Assembly (NCBI GenBank): GCA_946543095.1
Contig: CAMNLO010000039.1
Span: 1 to 9,822, forward strand
DNA: 9,822 nt
Direction: 5' to 3'
Source: an uncultured bacterium
Lineage (GTDB): Bacteria; Bacillota; Clostridia; Lachnospirales; Lachnospiraceae
Positions 4,048-9,822 of this stretch are shown one piece after another (positions within the stretch are counted from its first letter, which is position 1; each line of letters opens with the position of its first letter). A model generated the notes under the pieces. That model searched no databases. It was not told the origin of the DNA and worked only from the letters and a program-made list of their open reading frames with translations. The position numbers were made by a program, and so were the translations under genes.

Positions 4048-6100
4048 GATAGCCGCACCCCTCCTTTCCGCATACCAGATACTTTCCTTTCATATAAAGG
4101 AGGGAGCCGCAGTTCGGGCATTTTTTGTCCACGGGGCGCTGCCAGGAGAAGAAATCACACTCCGGATTTCCGCTGCAGCCGTAATATCTTCTGCCCTTTT
4201 TGGACATTTTCGCCACGATATCGCCGCCGCAGGAAGGGCACTTGACCCCGATCTTCTCATAGAAGGGCTTGGCGTTTCGGCACTCGGGAAATCCGGGACA
4301 GGCCAGGAATTTTCCGTGAGGACCGTACTTGATCACCATTCTGCGGCCGCATATCTCACATATTTCATCGGATTCTTCGTCCGAAATCTTAACCTCCGCC
4401 AGCTCTTTTTCCGCTTTTTTTACCGCTTCGTCCAGATCCGGATAAAAATTCTCTATGATCCGCTTCCAGGGAACCTCTCCCTCTTCCACTCCGTCCAGAA
4501 GTGTTTCCAGGTTCGCCGTGAAGTTCACATCCACTATGGAAGGGAAGGCTTCCTTCATGATATTGTTCACCGCTTCCCCCAGCTCCGTGACATAGAGGTT
4601 TTTTTCCTCCTTCACGATATATCTTCTGGCCAGGATCGTGGTGATGGTGGGGGCATAGGTGCTGGGGCGTCCGATGCCAAGCTCCTCCATGGCCCTCACA
4701 AGGCTGGCCTCGGTATAATGCGGCGGGGGGGAGGTAAAGTGCTGCTTCGCGTCGATGGAAGTCAGCGAAACCTTTGTCTCCTTCGTGATATCGGCAGGAA
4801 GGACGTCTCCCTTATCCTCATCCTTTTCGGATTCTCCGTAGGCTGCCAGATAGCCGTCAAATTTCAGCACAGAGCCCGCGGCGGAAAAGAAATGGTCTCC
4901 CGCACTCAGCCGGACATTCTTCGTGTCATACACCGCGTCCGACATCCGGCTCGCCACAAATCTGCGCCAGATCAGCTGATAGAGACGCAGCTGCTCCCTG
5001 GACAGGGACTCCTTGATCATGCCCGGGAGCCGTTCGATGTCCGTAGGCCGGATGGCTTCGTGGGCATCCTGGATCTTCGCCTTCTTCTTTGCGTTTTCCG
5101 TATGAAGAGTATAGTACTCTCCCCCGAAGTTTTCGCTGATATACTCTTTCGCGGCGCTCTCCGCTTCCTCCGCGATCCTGGTGGAATCCGTTCTTAAATA
5201 GGTGATGATACCTACCAAGCCCTGCCCCTTGATCTCCACGCCTTCGTATAACTGCTGGGCGATCCGCATGGTCTTTATGGTGGAGAAATTTAACAGTCTG
5301 CTGGCTTCCTGCTGGAGTGTGGACGTAGTAAAAGGAAGCGGCGCCTTTCTCCGGCGCTCTCCGGTCCTGATCTCCTCGATCCTGAAACCGGCCTTTGTTA
5401 CCTCTTCTTTGATCTTTTCCGCTTCCTCACCCGTGGGGACACTGTCCCTTTTCACGTCCCCGGTGCCGATATAGCGGGCGGTCATCTTGCCCCCGCCGGC
5501 CTTTAAGGACGCATCCAGGCTCCAGTACTCTTCCGGCAAAAACGCGGCGATCTCATCCTCCCTGTCAGCGATGAGCCGTAAGGCCACGGACTGGACTCTT
5601 CCGGCGGAAAGGCCTCTCTTCACCTTGCTCCAGAGCAGCGGGGAGATCCTGTAGCCCACCATCCTGTCCAGGGCCCTTCTTGCCTGCTGGGCATCCACCA
5701 GATCCATATCGATCTTTCTGGCGTGCTTTAAGCTTTCCTTGACGGCCCCTTCCGTGATCTCATTGAAGGTGATCCTGTAGACATTCTTTCCCTGCTCATC
5801 CAGTTTCAGCGCATAGAGCAGATGCCAGCTGATGGCTTCCCCTTCGCGGTCCGGGTCGGTGGCAAGATAGACCTTGTCTGCCTTCTTGACTTCCTTTCTT
5901 AATGCCGCAAGGAGCTCTCCCTTGCCCCGGATCGTAATGTATCTCGGTTCAAAATCATGCTCCACGTCAATGCCCAGCTGGCTCTTGGGCAGATCCCTGA
6001 CATGCCCGCCGCTGGCCGCCACAGTGTAGTTCTTCCCCAAAAACTTCTGAATTGTCTTCATTTTTGCGGGAGACTCCACAATTACCAGATTCTTTGCCAT
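4007..6100 (-). CDS. topA: DNA topoisomerase I (type IA)
   Basis: TopA relaxes negative supercoils by cutting and passing one DNA strand, balancing gyrase. The protein is 697 residues, usual for Firmicutes. The TOPRIM domain opens with NLVIVESPAK (Glu9) and carries the metal-binding TDPDREGE (Asp82, Asp84, Glu86). The catalytic tyrosine is Tyr301 in ITYLRTDSTR, and SAGRVQSVALR at 165-175 is the conserved DNA-gate motif. The C-terminal end has three four-cysteine zinc ribbons: Cys581/584/601/607, 621/624/642/648 and 661/664/677/682. I chose ATG at 6098-6100 (MAKNLVIVES). A TTG at 6131-6133 would add 11 residues but lies about 5 bases from the predicted transcription start and has no SD. Its last codons contain the codY SD and start. 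Confidence 0.98.
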   Translation of the reverse strand: MAKNLVIVESPAKMKTIQKFLGKNYTVAASGGHVRDLPKSQLGIDVEHDFEPRYITIRGKGELLAALRKEVKKADKVYLATDPDREGEAISWHLLYALKLDEQGKNVYRITFNEITEGAVKESLKHARKIDMDLVDAQQARRALDRMVGYRISPLLWSKVKRGLSAGRVQSVALRLIADREDEIAAFLPEEYWSLDASLKAGGGKMTARYIGTGDVKRDSVPTGEEAEKIKEEVTKAGFRIEEIRTGERRRKAPLPFTTSTLQQEASRLLNFSTIKTMRIAQQLYEGVEIKGQGLVGIITYLRTDSTRIAEEAESAAKEYISENFGGEYYTLHTENAKKKAKIQDAHEAIRPTDIERLPGMIKESLSREQLRLYQLIWRRFVASRMSDAVYDTKNVRLSAGDHFFSAAGSVLKFDGYLAAYGESEKDEDKGDVLPADITKETKVSLTSIDAKQHFTSPPPHYTEASLVRAMEELGIGRPSTYAPTITTILARRYIVKEEKNLYVTELGEAVNNIMKEAFPSIVDVNFTANLETLLDGVEEGEVPWKRIIENFYPDLDEAVKKAEKELAEVKISDEESDEICEICGRRMVIKYGPHGKFLACPGFPECRNAKPFYEKIGVKCPSCGGDIVAKMSKKGRRYYGCSGNPECDFFSWQRPVDKKCPNCGSLLYMKGKYLVCGKEGCGYREQRGTAGQDQED
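4060..4067 (-). promoter_or_regulatory. codY Shine-Dalgarno inside topA
   Basis: AAAGGAGG lies 12 bases before the GTG start of codY and is read in topA as part of C-G-K-E-G in the third zinc ribbon. A second GTG three codons later would be 21 bases away and is unlikely. Translation of the topA tail runs over this site, so codY initiation is probably coupled to, or modulated by, topA translation. Confidence 0.75.
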
Positions 6101-6144
6101 AGTTTTGAAAATTGCCCTTCCTTTTTTAACCAACAGTAAAAGAG

Positions 6145-6173
6145 ACTATACAACAAAAAATCCGCCATGGCAA
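6145..6173 (-). promoter_or_regulatory. Sigma-A type promoter of topA-codY
   Basis: Minus strand TTGCCA (6168-6173), a 17-base spacer, then TATAGT (6145-6150); one mismatch in each hexamer. The predicted start near 6138 gives a leader of about 38 bases to the topA ATG. An 8-base palindrome GCCATGGC overlaps the -35. Just upstream, GGAACG/CGTTCC (6177-6182 and 6201-6206) forms a hairpin after the dprA stop, followed after 15 bases by a T-run. This may be a weak dprA terminator. Confidence 0.75.
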
Positions 6174-6207
6174 GCAGGAACGGAAATCCACTGACTGAAT
6201 CGTTCCC

Positions 6208-7362
6208 TCATGCTCTGGCATAGAATCCCGGGGCGGGCTGTGTGACCCAGCCCGTCATGACCATATAGGACAGCTTCCGGTTCAGGGAAAGAAAATCCGG
6301 ATCCCTGCCTTGTTCTTCCAAAGCACATGCCAACTCTTCTATTGTGACAGGGTTTTCTTCCAGTGCCTCATAGATCTCACGCTGCAGGGAATCCTCAAAT
6401 TCCGGCAGAGTCCCTGTTCCTCCTCTTTGTCTGCGTTCATACCCCAGCTCCTTCAGCATCTGCTCCGGACTGAAGGCCGGCAGCGCCCCCTGGCACAGCA
6501 GCTCATTGCAGCCCTCCGACAGGGCGTCCGTAGCCCTCCCGGGGATCACATAGACCTCTCTGCCCTGCTCTAAAGCCATGTCCACCGTGATGGCGGTGCC
6601 GCTCTTTTTTCTGGCCTCCACCACCAAAAGCACCTTCCCCAGACCGCTGATCAGCCTGTTCCTTCTGGGAAAGAGCAGGCCTCTGGGTGCTGTTTTCGGC
6701 GCATACTCCGAAAGGATCCCGCCGGACAAGGGAAGCGCTTCGTACACATCCCTGTTCTCCGCAGGATAACAGATGTCCACACCGCAGCCCAGCACCCCGA
6801 TGCTCTTCCCCCCGGCCTTCAGTGCGCTTTTCTGTGAGATCCCGTCGATCCCGCGGGCCATTCCGCTGACCACGCACAGCCCTGCCCGCACAAAGGCTTC
6901 GGCGAATTCCTCTGCCATCCTTCTGCCGTAGCCGGAGCAGCTTCTGGCACCGATCATGGAGATCGCAGGAAGCTCCAGGTCTGAAATTCTCCCCTTATAG
7001 TAGATTCCAATAGGAGGGTCCGGGATCCGGCTGAGCGCAGCGGGAAACCCCGGGGAGATCCGGGAAAGATACCGGATCCCATTATCCCCAAGCTCTCCCA
7101 GCTCCTTTCTCTTCCATTCCTCCAGCTCGGATATTCCGGGAAACCGTTTCCGCAGTTCTTTCCGGAAGGCAGCAAACTCCTGCCTTACTCCGGGGCTTAC
7201 AGGCAGGGTCTCCAAAAGCTTTTCCTCCAGAAAAAAGGCTTCCTTGGCGGATCCGGCTGCATTCAGCAGAATGAAAAAGGCCGAGGCGCGATAGCCCCAA
7301 AGCTCCGAAAACAATTCATGGTATAACTCTTCCTCCGAGTATTCCACTTTTTCTTCGATCAT
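6208..7362 (-). CDS. dprA: DNA-processing protein DprA (Smf)
   Basis: DprA binds incoming single-stranded DNA and loads RecA on it during natural transformation. The protein is 384 residues. Residues 1-85 are an N-terminal helical region. The Rossmann-like core, about 125-300, carries SMIGARSCSGYGRRMA (135-150), VVSGMARGIDGISQKSAL (164-181), the ssDNA-contacting PRRNRLISGL (232-241) and KSGTAITVDMALEQGREV (253-270), the equivalent of the family SGSLITAxxALExGRxV with Thr-Ala in place of Ser-Leu. A C-terminal winged helix (about 325-384) holds a conserved final hydrophobic strand. ATG 7360-7362 follows GGAGG by 4 bases. It lies between yifB/comM and topA, a common Firmicute order. Whether the host is naturally competent cannot be told from here. 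Confidence 0.96.
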   Translation of the reverse strand: MIEEKVEYSEEELYHELFSELWGYRASAFFILLNAAGSAKEAFFLEEKLLETLPVSPGVRQEFAAFRKELRKRFPGISELEEWKRKELGELGDNGIRYLSRISPGFPAALSRIPDPPIGIYYKGRISDLELPAISMIGARSCSGYGRRMAEEFAEAFVRAGLCVVSGMARGIDGISQKSALKAGGKSIGVLGCGVDICYPAENRDVYEALPLSGGILSEYAPKTAPRGLLFPRRNRLISGLGKVLLVVEARKKSGTAITVDMALEQGREVYVIPGRATDALSEGCNELLCQGALPAFSPEQMLKELGYERRQRGGTGTLPEFEDSLQREIYEALEENPVTIEELACALEEQGRDPDFLSLNRKLSYMVMTGWVTQPAPGFYARA

Positions 7363-7400
7363 TCTTCCTCCGATACCTCTTTACGGTATTTTCCTTCATG

Positions 7401-7502
7401 CCGGGCACAGACCTCGGATTCCGCTCCGGGCCATCATCCGGAACCCGCTGCCGGGGCATCATCATAGTTCCGACACCCGGGTCATCATCAAAGCTCCGCC
7501 CG
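7401..7502. repeat. Four degenerate 25-26 base tandem units
   Basis: On the plus strand CCGGG recurs at 7401, 7426, 7451 and 7477, spaced 25, 25 and 26 bases. The last three units share CCGGGnCATCATC (7426-7438, 7451-7463, 7477-7489), and most units have a TTCCG or CTCCG about 20 bases in. The array fills most of the yifB-dprA gap and its last unit covers the yifB stop codon and last few codons. No protein-coding role is apparent. Confidence 0.6.
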
Positions 7503-9029
7503 ATACAGCAGCGCTTCCCCGATATGCTCCATGCCGATCTCCTCCTCCCCCTCCAGATCCGCAATGGTCCTGGCCACCCGCAGCACCTTGTGCACTCCTC
7601 TGGCGCTTAAGTGCATCCGTCTGAAGGCCTGTGTCATCTGCTCCTGGGTTTCATCGGAAAGGCGGCAGAAACGATGGATATCCCCCACCCCCATGGAGGC
7701 ATTAAAGGAGATCTCCTCTCCCTCAAACCGCTTTTCCTGGATCTTCCTTGCTCTCAGCACCCTCTCCCGGATCGATCCCGAGGATTCATTTGCGGCTCTG
7801 TCCCGAAGCCGTCCCCTGATCAGCTTTGACACCTCAGGGGTTTTCACCACTGCCACAAGATCCATGCGGTCCAGGATCGGTCCGGAAACCCGTCCCATGT
7901 ATTTCTTTACTTCGCTCTCCGTGCAGCGGCAGCGGTTTCTGTCCGGATAATAACCGCAGGGGCAGGGGTTCATGGCTCCCACCAGGAGAAAATCCGCAGG
8001 ATACTCCACCACTCCTGTGTTCCTTGATATCTGCACCCGCTTTTCCTCCAGGGGCTGACGCAGTACATCCAGAGTGCTTCTCCTCATTTCCGCCATTTCA
8101 TCCAGAAACAGGACTCCTCTGTGGGCCAGGCTGATGACTCCGGGCTTTAAGGAATTGCCTCCCCCGGTGAGAGAAGCTGCTGTCATGGTATGATGGGGAA
8201 AAAAAAACGGACGTTCTCGTATCAGTCCGCCCTGCTTCAAAAGCTTTCCCGCCACGGAATGAATGGCGGTGACCTCCAGACTCTCCTGCCTGGAGAGCGG
8301 CGGCAGGATCCCCGGAAGACGGCTGGCGATCATGGTCTTGCCCGCTCCCGGGGGACCGATCAGCAGCAGATGATGAAACCCGGCAGCCGCGATCTCCGCC
8401 GCCCTTTTGGCCCCCTCCTGCCCGTCCACCTCGGAAAAATCCAGTATTCCGGGAGCTTCCGCTTCCTTCTCCTCATCCCTCAGCGTCGGGTTTTCATATA
8501 ATATCGTTTGTTCCTCTTTGCTCTTTTTTAGAAAATCAGCTGCTTCTTTCAAAGAGGAAGCCCCAAAAACCCTCATATCCTCAAGGACTCCCGCCTCCTT
8601 TACATTCTGCTTCGGCACAATGCATTTCCGGATCCCGGTCCTCAAAGCCTCCATAACCATGGGCAGGATCCCTCCCACAGCTCTTAATTCTCCATTTAAG
8701 GAAAGCTCTCCCACCACCAGAAACTGTTCCGCACACCGCTCCGGAAGCTGCTGCATGGACTGGAGGATCGAAAGAGCAATGGGAAGATCATAGGCATTTC
8801 CCCCCTTCCGGATATCCGCCGGGGAAAGGTTTACCGTGATATGGGATGCGGGCAATGGATATCCACTGTTTTTTAAAGCTACCCTCACCCGTTCCTTTGC
8901 CTCCTTCACCTCACTGGCCAGAAGCCCCACCATCTCCATACAGGGCAGCCCGCTGGATACATCCGTCTCCACCCGCACCATAAAGCTGGTAACGCCATGA
9001 AGCCCTCCGGAGTTTACAATACTGTACAT
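7488..9029 (-). CDS. comM: YifB/ComM family Mg-chelatase-like AAA+ ATPase
   Basis: In Gram-negative transformers ComM is a hexameric branch-migration helicase that extends recombination of incoming DNA; the Firmicute YifB role is less clear. The protein is 513 residues. The N-terminal ChlI/Lon-like fold is at 1-165 (GLPCMEMVGLLASEVKEAKE at 27-46). The AAA+ core has Walker A GPPGAGKT at 225-232 and Walker B GVLFLDE at 305-311. A four-cysteine cluster follows (Cys356, 358, 367, 369 in NPCPCGYY and RCRC), then SGPILDRMDL at 382-391 and the C-terminal lid with SARGVHKVLRVARTIADLEG at 475-494. I chose ATG 9027-9029 (MYSIVNSGGLHG, family-like), 8 bases from TTGGAGG. An in-frame TTG five codons upstream lies within that SD. 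dprA follows after 125 bases. Confidence 0.95.
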   Translation of the reverse strand: MYSIVNSGGLHGVTSFMVRVETDVSSGLPCMEMVGLLASEVKEAKERVRVALKNSGYPLPASHITVNLSPADIRKGGNAYDLPIALSILQSMQQLPERCAEQFLVVGELSLNGELRAVGGILPMVMEALRTGIRKCIVPKQNVKEAGVLEDMRVFGASSLKEAADFLKKSKEEQTILYENPTLRDEEKEAEAPGILDFSEVDGQEGAKRAAEIAAAGFHHLLLIGPPGAGKTMIASRLPGILPPLSRQESLEVTAIHSVAGKLLKQGGLIRERPFFFPHHTMTAASLTGGGNSLKPGVISLAHRGVLFLDEMAEMRRSTLDVLRQPLEEKRVQISRNTGVVEYPADFLLVGAMNPCPCGYYPDRNRCRCTESEVKKYMGRVSGPILDRMDLVAVVKTPEVSKLIRGRLRDRAANESSGSIRERVLRARKIQEKRFEGEEISFNASMGVGDIHRFCRLSDETQEQMTQAFRRMHLSARGVHKVLRVARTIADLEGEEEIGMEHIGEALLYRAEL

Positions 9030-9037
9030 AGAAGTAT

Positions 9038-9044
9038 CCTCCAA
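9038..9044 (-). promoter_or_regulatory. yifB/comM ribosome binding site
   Basis: Minus strand TTGGAGG at 9038-9044 stands 8 bases before ATG 9029. It fixes the start there and excludes the upstream TTG, which is part of the SD itself. Confidence 0.8.
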
Positions 9045-9080
9045 GGAATCAATAATGTGTGTTTTCTTTGACGTTTCGTT

Positions 9081-9095
9081 TGGAATTTAATTCCA
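9081..9095. promoter_or_regulatory. Perfect palindrome upstream of yifB/comM
   Basis: TGGAATT-T-AATTCCA is a perfect 7-base inverted repeat around one central base, about 50 bases before the yifB start. It lies in AT-rich DNA between the tRNA terminator and the gene, where the promoter must be. No good sigma-A hexamer pair was found. It may be an operator; I cannot assign a regulator. Confidence 0.4.
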
Positions 9096-9135
9096 GATAT
9101 AACTAAGAACGCTGCAGAAAAAAGATTTGAAATTG

Positions 9136-9153
9136 AAAAAACGCCTTTCGGCG
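9136..9153 (-). terminator. Intrinsic terminator after the tRNA cluster
   Basis: Minus strand CGCC-GAAA-GGCG (9142-9153) followed by TTTTTT (9136-9141): a short GC stem with a GNRA tetraloop and a clean T6 tract, 3 bases after the tRNA-Lys discriminator. The stem is only 4 pairs, so efficiency may be moderate, but placement is right. Confidence 0.75.
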
Positions 9154-9156
9154 AAA

Positions 9157-9229
9157 TGAGTCACGAGGGAATCGAACCCTCGACAACTTGATTAAAAGTC
9201 AAGTGCTCTACCGACTGAGCTAGTGACTC
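9157..9229 (-). tRNA. tRNA-Lys (anticodon UUU)
   Basis: A 73-base cloverleaf. Acceptor GAGTCAC pairs with GTGACTC, discriminator A at 9157. The anticodon stem CTTGA/TCAAG holds loop CTTTTAA with anticodon TTT. The T arm is GAGGG-TTCGATT-CCCTC. CCA is not encoded. It reads AAA and AAG codons and is the last tRNA before the terminator. Confidence 0.96.
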
Positions 9230-9234
9230 AAACA

Positions 9235-9248
9235 TCTGTTATGACAGA
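9235..9248. repeat. Small hairpin between tRNA-Gln and tRNA-Lys
   Basis: TCTGT-TATG-ACAGA on the plus strand gives a 5-pair stem in the 24-base spacer between the two tRNAs. It probably separates them in the precursor and may guide processing. Confidence 0.4.
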
Positions 9249-9253
9249 CATAA

Positions 9254-9325
9254 CTGGGCTACCCAGATTCGAACTGGGGAATGCAGGAGTCAAAGTCCTG
9301 TGCCTTACCGCTTGGCGATAGCCCA
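9254..9325 (-). tRNA. tRNA-Gln (anticodon UUG)
   Basis: A 72-base cloverleaf. Acceptor TGGGCTA pairs perfectly with TAGCCCA, discriminator G at 9254. The anticodon stem CAGGA/TCCTG holds loop CTTTGAC with anticodon TTG. The T arm is CCCAG-TTCGAAT-CTGGG. The U1-A72 end pair is typical of tRNA-Gln. CCA is not encoded. Confidence 0.96.
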
Positions 9326-9417
9326 AAATGCGTCTCCCGCATCCGAATCGGCGCCCTTCAGCAAACACTGTAATGTGCGCCTCCGAATTGAGCACGGAAT
9401 AATTCCTGCCCATGAAA
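9326..9417 (-). other. tRNA-His to tRNA-Gln spacer
   Basis: This 92-base spacer has no gene. ATGCG-GGAGA-CGCAT (9328-9342) followed by TTTT directly precedes tRNA-Gln on the minus strand. It resembles a weak terminator or a processing hairpin. A small palindrome GGAAT-A-ATTCC lies at 9396-9406. Confidence 0.4.
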
Positions 9418-9492
9418 GGTGGGTAAAGGGGCTCGAACCCTTGACCTCCAGAACCACAATCTGGCGCGCTAGCCAACTGTGCCACACCCACC
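9418..9492 (-). tRNA. tRNA-His (anticodon GUG)
   Basis: A 75-base cloverleaf including an encoded G-1 (base 9492), which pairs with discriminator C73 (base 9418): the histidine identity element. Acceptor GTGGGTG pairs with TACCCAC, with one G-U at its base. The anticodon stem CCAGA/TCTGG holds loop TTGTGGT with anticodon GTG. The T arm is AAGGG-TTCGAGC-CCCTT. CCA is not encoded. Confidence 0.96.
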
Positions 9493-9501
9493 ATAAAATT
9501 T

Positions 9502-9722
9502 GCAGCAAGCCCCAAGTCAATCCGGGCTGCTACGGATAACGCGGATTGCTGCGCTTCTTCGAAGCTCCCGCAATCCTCCAAACACACCGCGTCGGATAAA
9601 TCCGACGGCGCAAAACGTGTGCCCCCGGCACACTGCGCCACATTCCGCGCTATCGCGCTTCATGCTCGTGTTTGACGGATCTCAAGGTTCGAATGCTTTT
9701 CATGCAAGCATGAACGCATTCG
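9502..9722. repeat. Hairpin-rich spacer between tRNA-Arg and tRNA-His
   Basis: The 252-base gap holds no credible gene but five separate inverted repeats. GCAG..GCCC/GGGC-TGC lies at 9502-9530 with a bulge. GGATTGC/GCAATCC (9543-9576) has an inner GCTTC-TTC-GAAGC. CGTCGGA-TAAA-TCCGACG is at 9590-9607. GTGTGCC-CCC-GGCACAC is at 9617-9633. CGAATGC/GCATTCG (9690-9722) has an inner TTCATGC-AA-GCATGAA. Three of these are perfect 7-pair stems. None has a T-tract on the minus strand, so they are not simple terminators. Confidence 0.6.
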
Positions 9723-9744
9723 CTCTTTTCGACCCTTGTTATCC

Positions 9745-9818
<74 letters not shown>

Positions 9819-9822
9819 ACAA

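Noticed and set aside
3746..5197. A 483-codon open frame on the plus strand
   Set aside because: It is antisense to topA and codY, has no SD or family resemblance, and arises from the codon bias of the strong topA frame opposite.
6101..6133. An 11-residue N-terminal extension of TopA from a TTG
   Set aside because: The TTG has no SD, lies about 5 bases from the predicted transcription start, and TopA normally starts at MAKNLVIVESPAK.
7316..7564. An 82-codon minus-strand frame across the yifB-dprA gap
   Set aside because: It overlaps both neighbouring genes out of frame, and its Asp/Pro/Met pattern is just the 25-base DNA repeat translated.
9030..9044. A 5-residue extension of YifB from a TTG
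   Set aside because: The TTG is part of the SD TTGGAGG that serves the ATG at 9029; family members start at MYS.
9228..9641. Open frames of 71-137 codons over the tRNA cluster
   Set aside because: They read through tRNA-Gln and tRNA-His and are incompatible with those well-formed RNA genes.
9680..9696. T-arm-like GGTTCGAATGC on the plus strand, hinting at a fifth tRNA
   Set aside because: No acceptor, D or anticodon stems can be drawn around it; it is the left arm of the 9690-9722 hairpin.

Overview
The window is a compact stretch of chromosome from a motile Firmicute. It is most likely a Clostridia member of the Lachnospiraceae type: CodY and an SD-led, Gram-positive-style flagellar rod operon sit together, strong AAGGAGG ribosome sites and sigma-A promoters are visible, and coding GC is fairly high. 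All eight protein genes and all four tRNAs lie on the minus strand, so transcription runs from base 9822 towards base 1. The family assignment is inference; the gene identities are secure.

In transcription order: a tRNA block, Arg(UCU), His(GUG), Gln(UUG), Lys(UUU), with long hairpin-rich spacers, ends at a small intrinsic terminator. Then come yifB/comM (Mg-chelatase-like AAA+ ATPase) and dprA (ssDNA-binding RecA loader), which both belong to DNA uptake and recombination. A near-consensus sigma-A promoter drives topA (topoisomerase I), whose 3' end overlaps codY (GTP/branched-chain-amino-acid global regulator) by 41 bases. A nested hairpin closes the topA-codY unit.

A 351-base AT-rich gap follows, with a near-perfect sigma-A promoter for flgB-flgC-fliE-fliF. 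These encode the two proximal rod proteins, the rod/MS-ring adaptor and the MS ring. fliF runs off the window at base 1, only a few codons before its expected end.

Gene order matches the Bacillus cluster dprA-topA-trmFO-xerC-hslV-hslU-codY-flgB-flgC-fliE-fliF, except that trmFO, xerC and hslVU are absent between topA and codY. The genes themselves are ordinary. The least explained DNA is the flgB-codY gap: six GTTnACATAA repeats, two CCACA/TGTGG inverted repeats upstream of the promoter, one perfect DnaA box, a degenerate CodY-box-like site and a start-stop ATG-TAA before flgB. Next are a degenerate 25-base repeat between yifB and dprA and the stacked perfect hairpins between tRNA-Arg and tRNA-His. 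I see no mobile element, CRISPR array, toxin or defence system.
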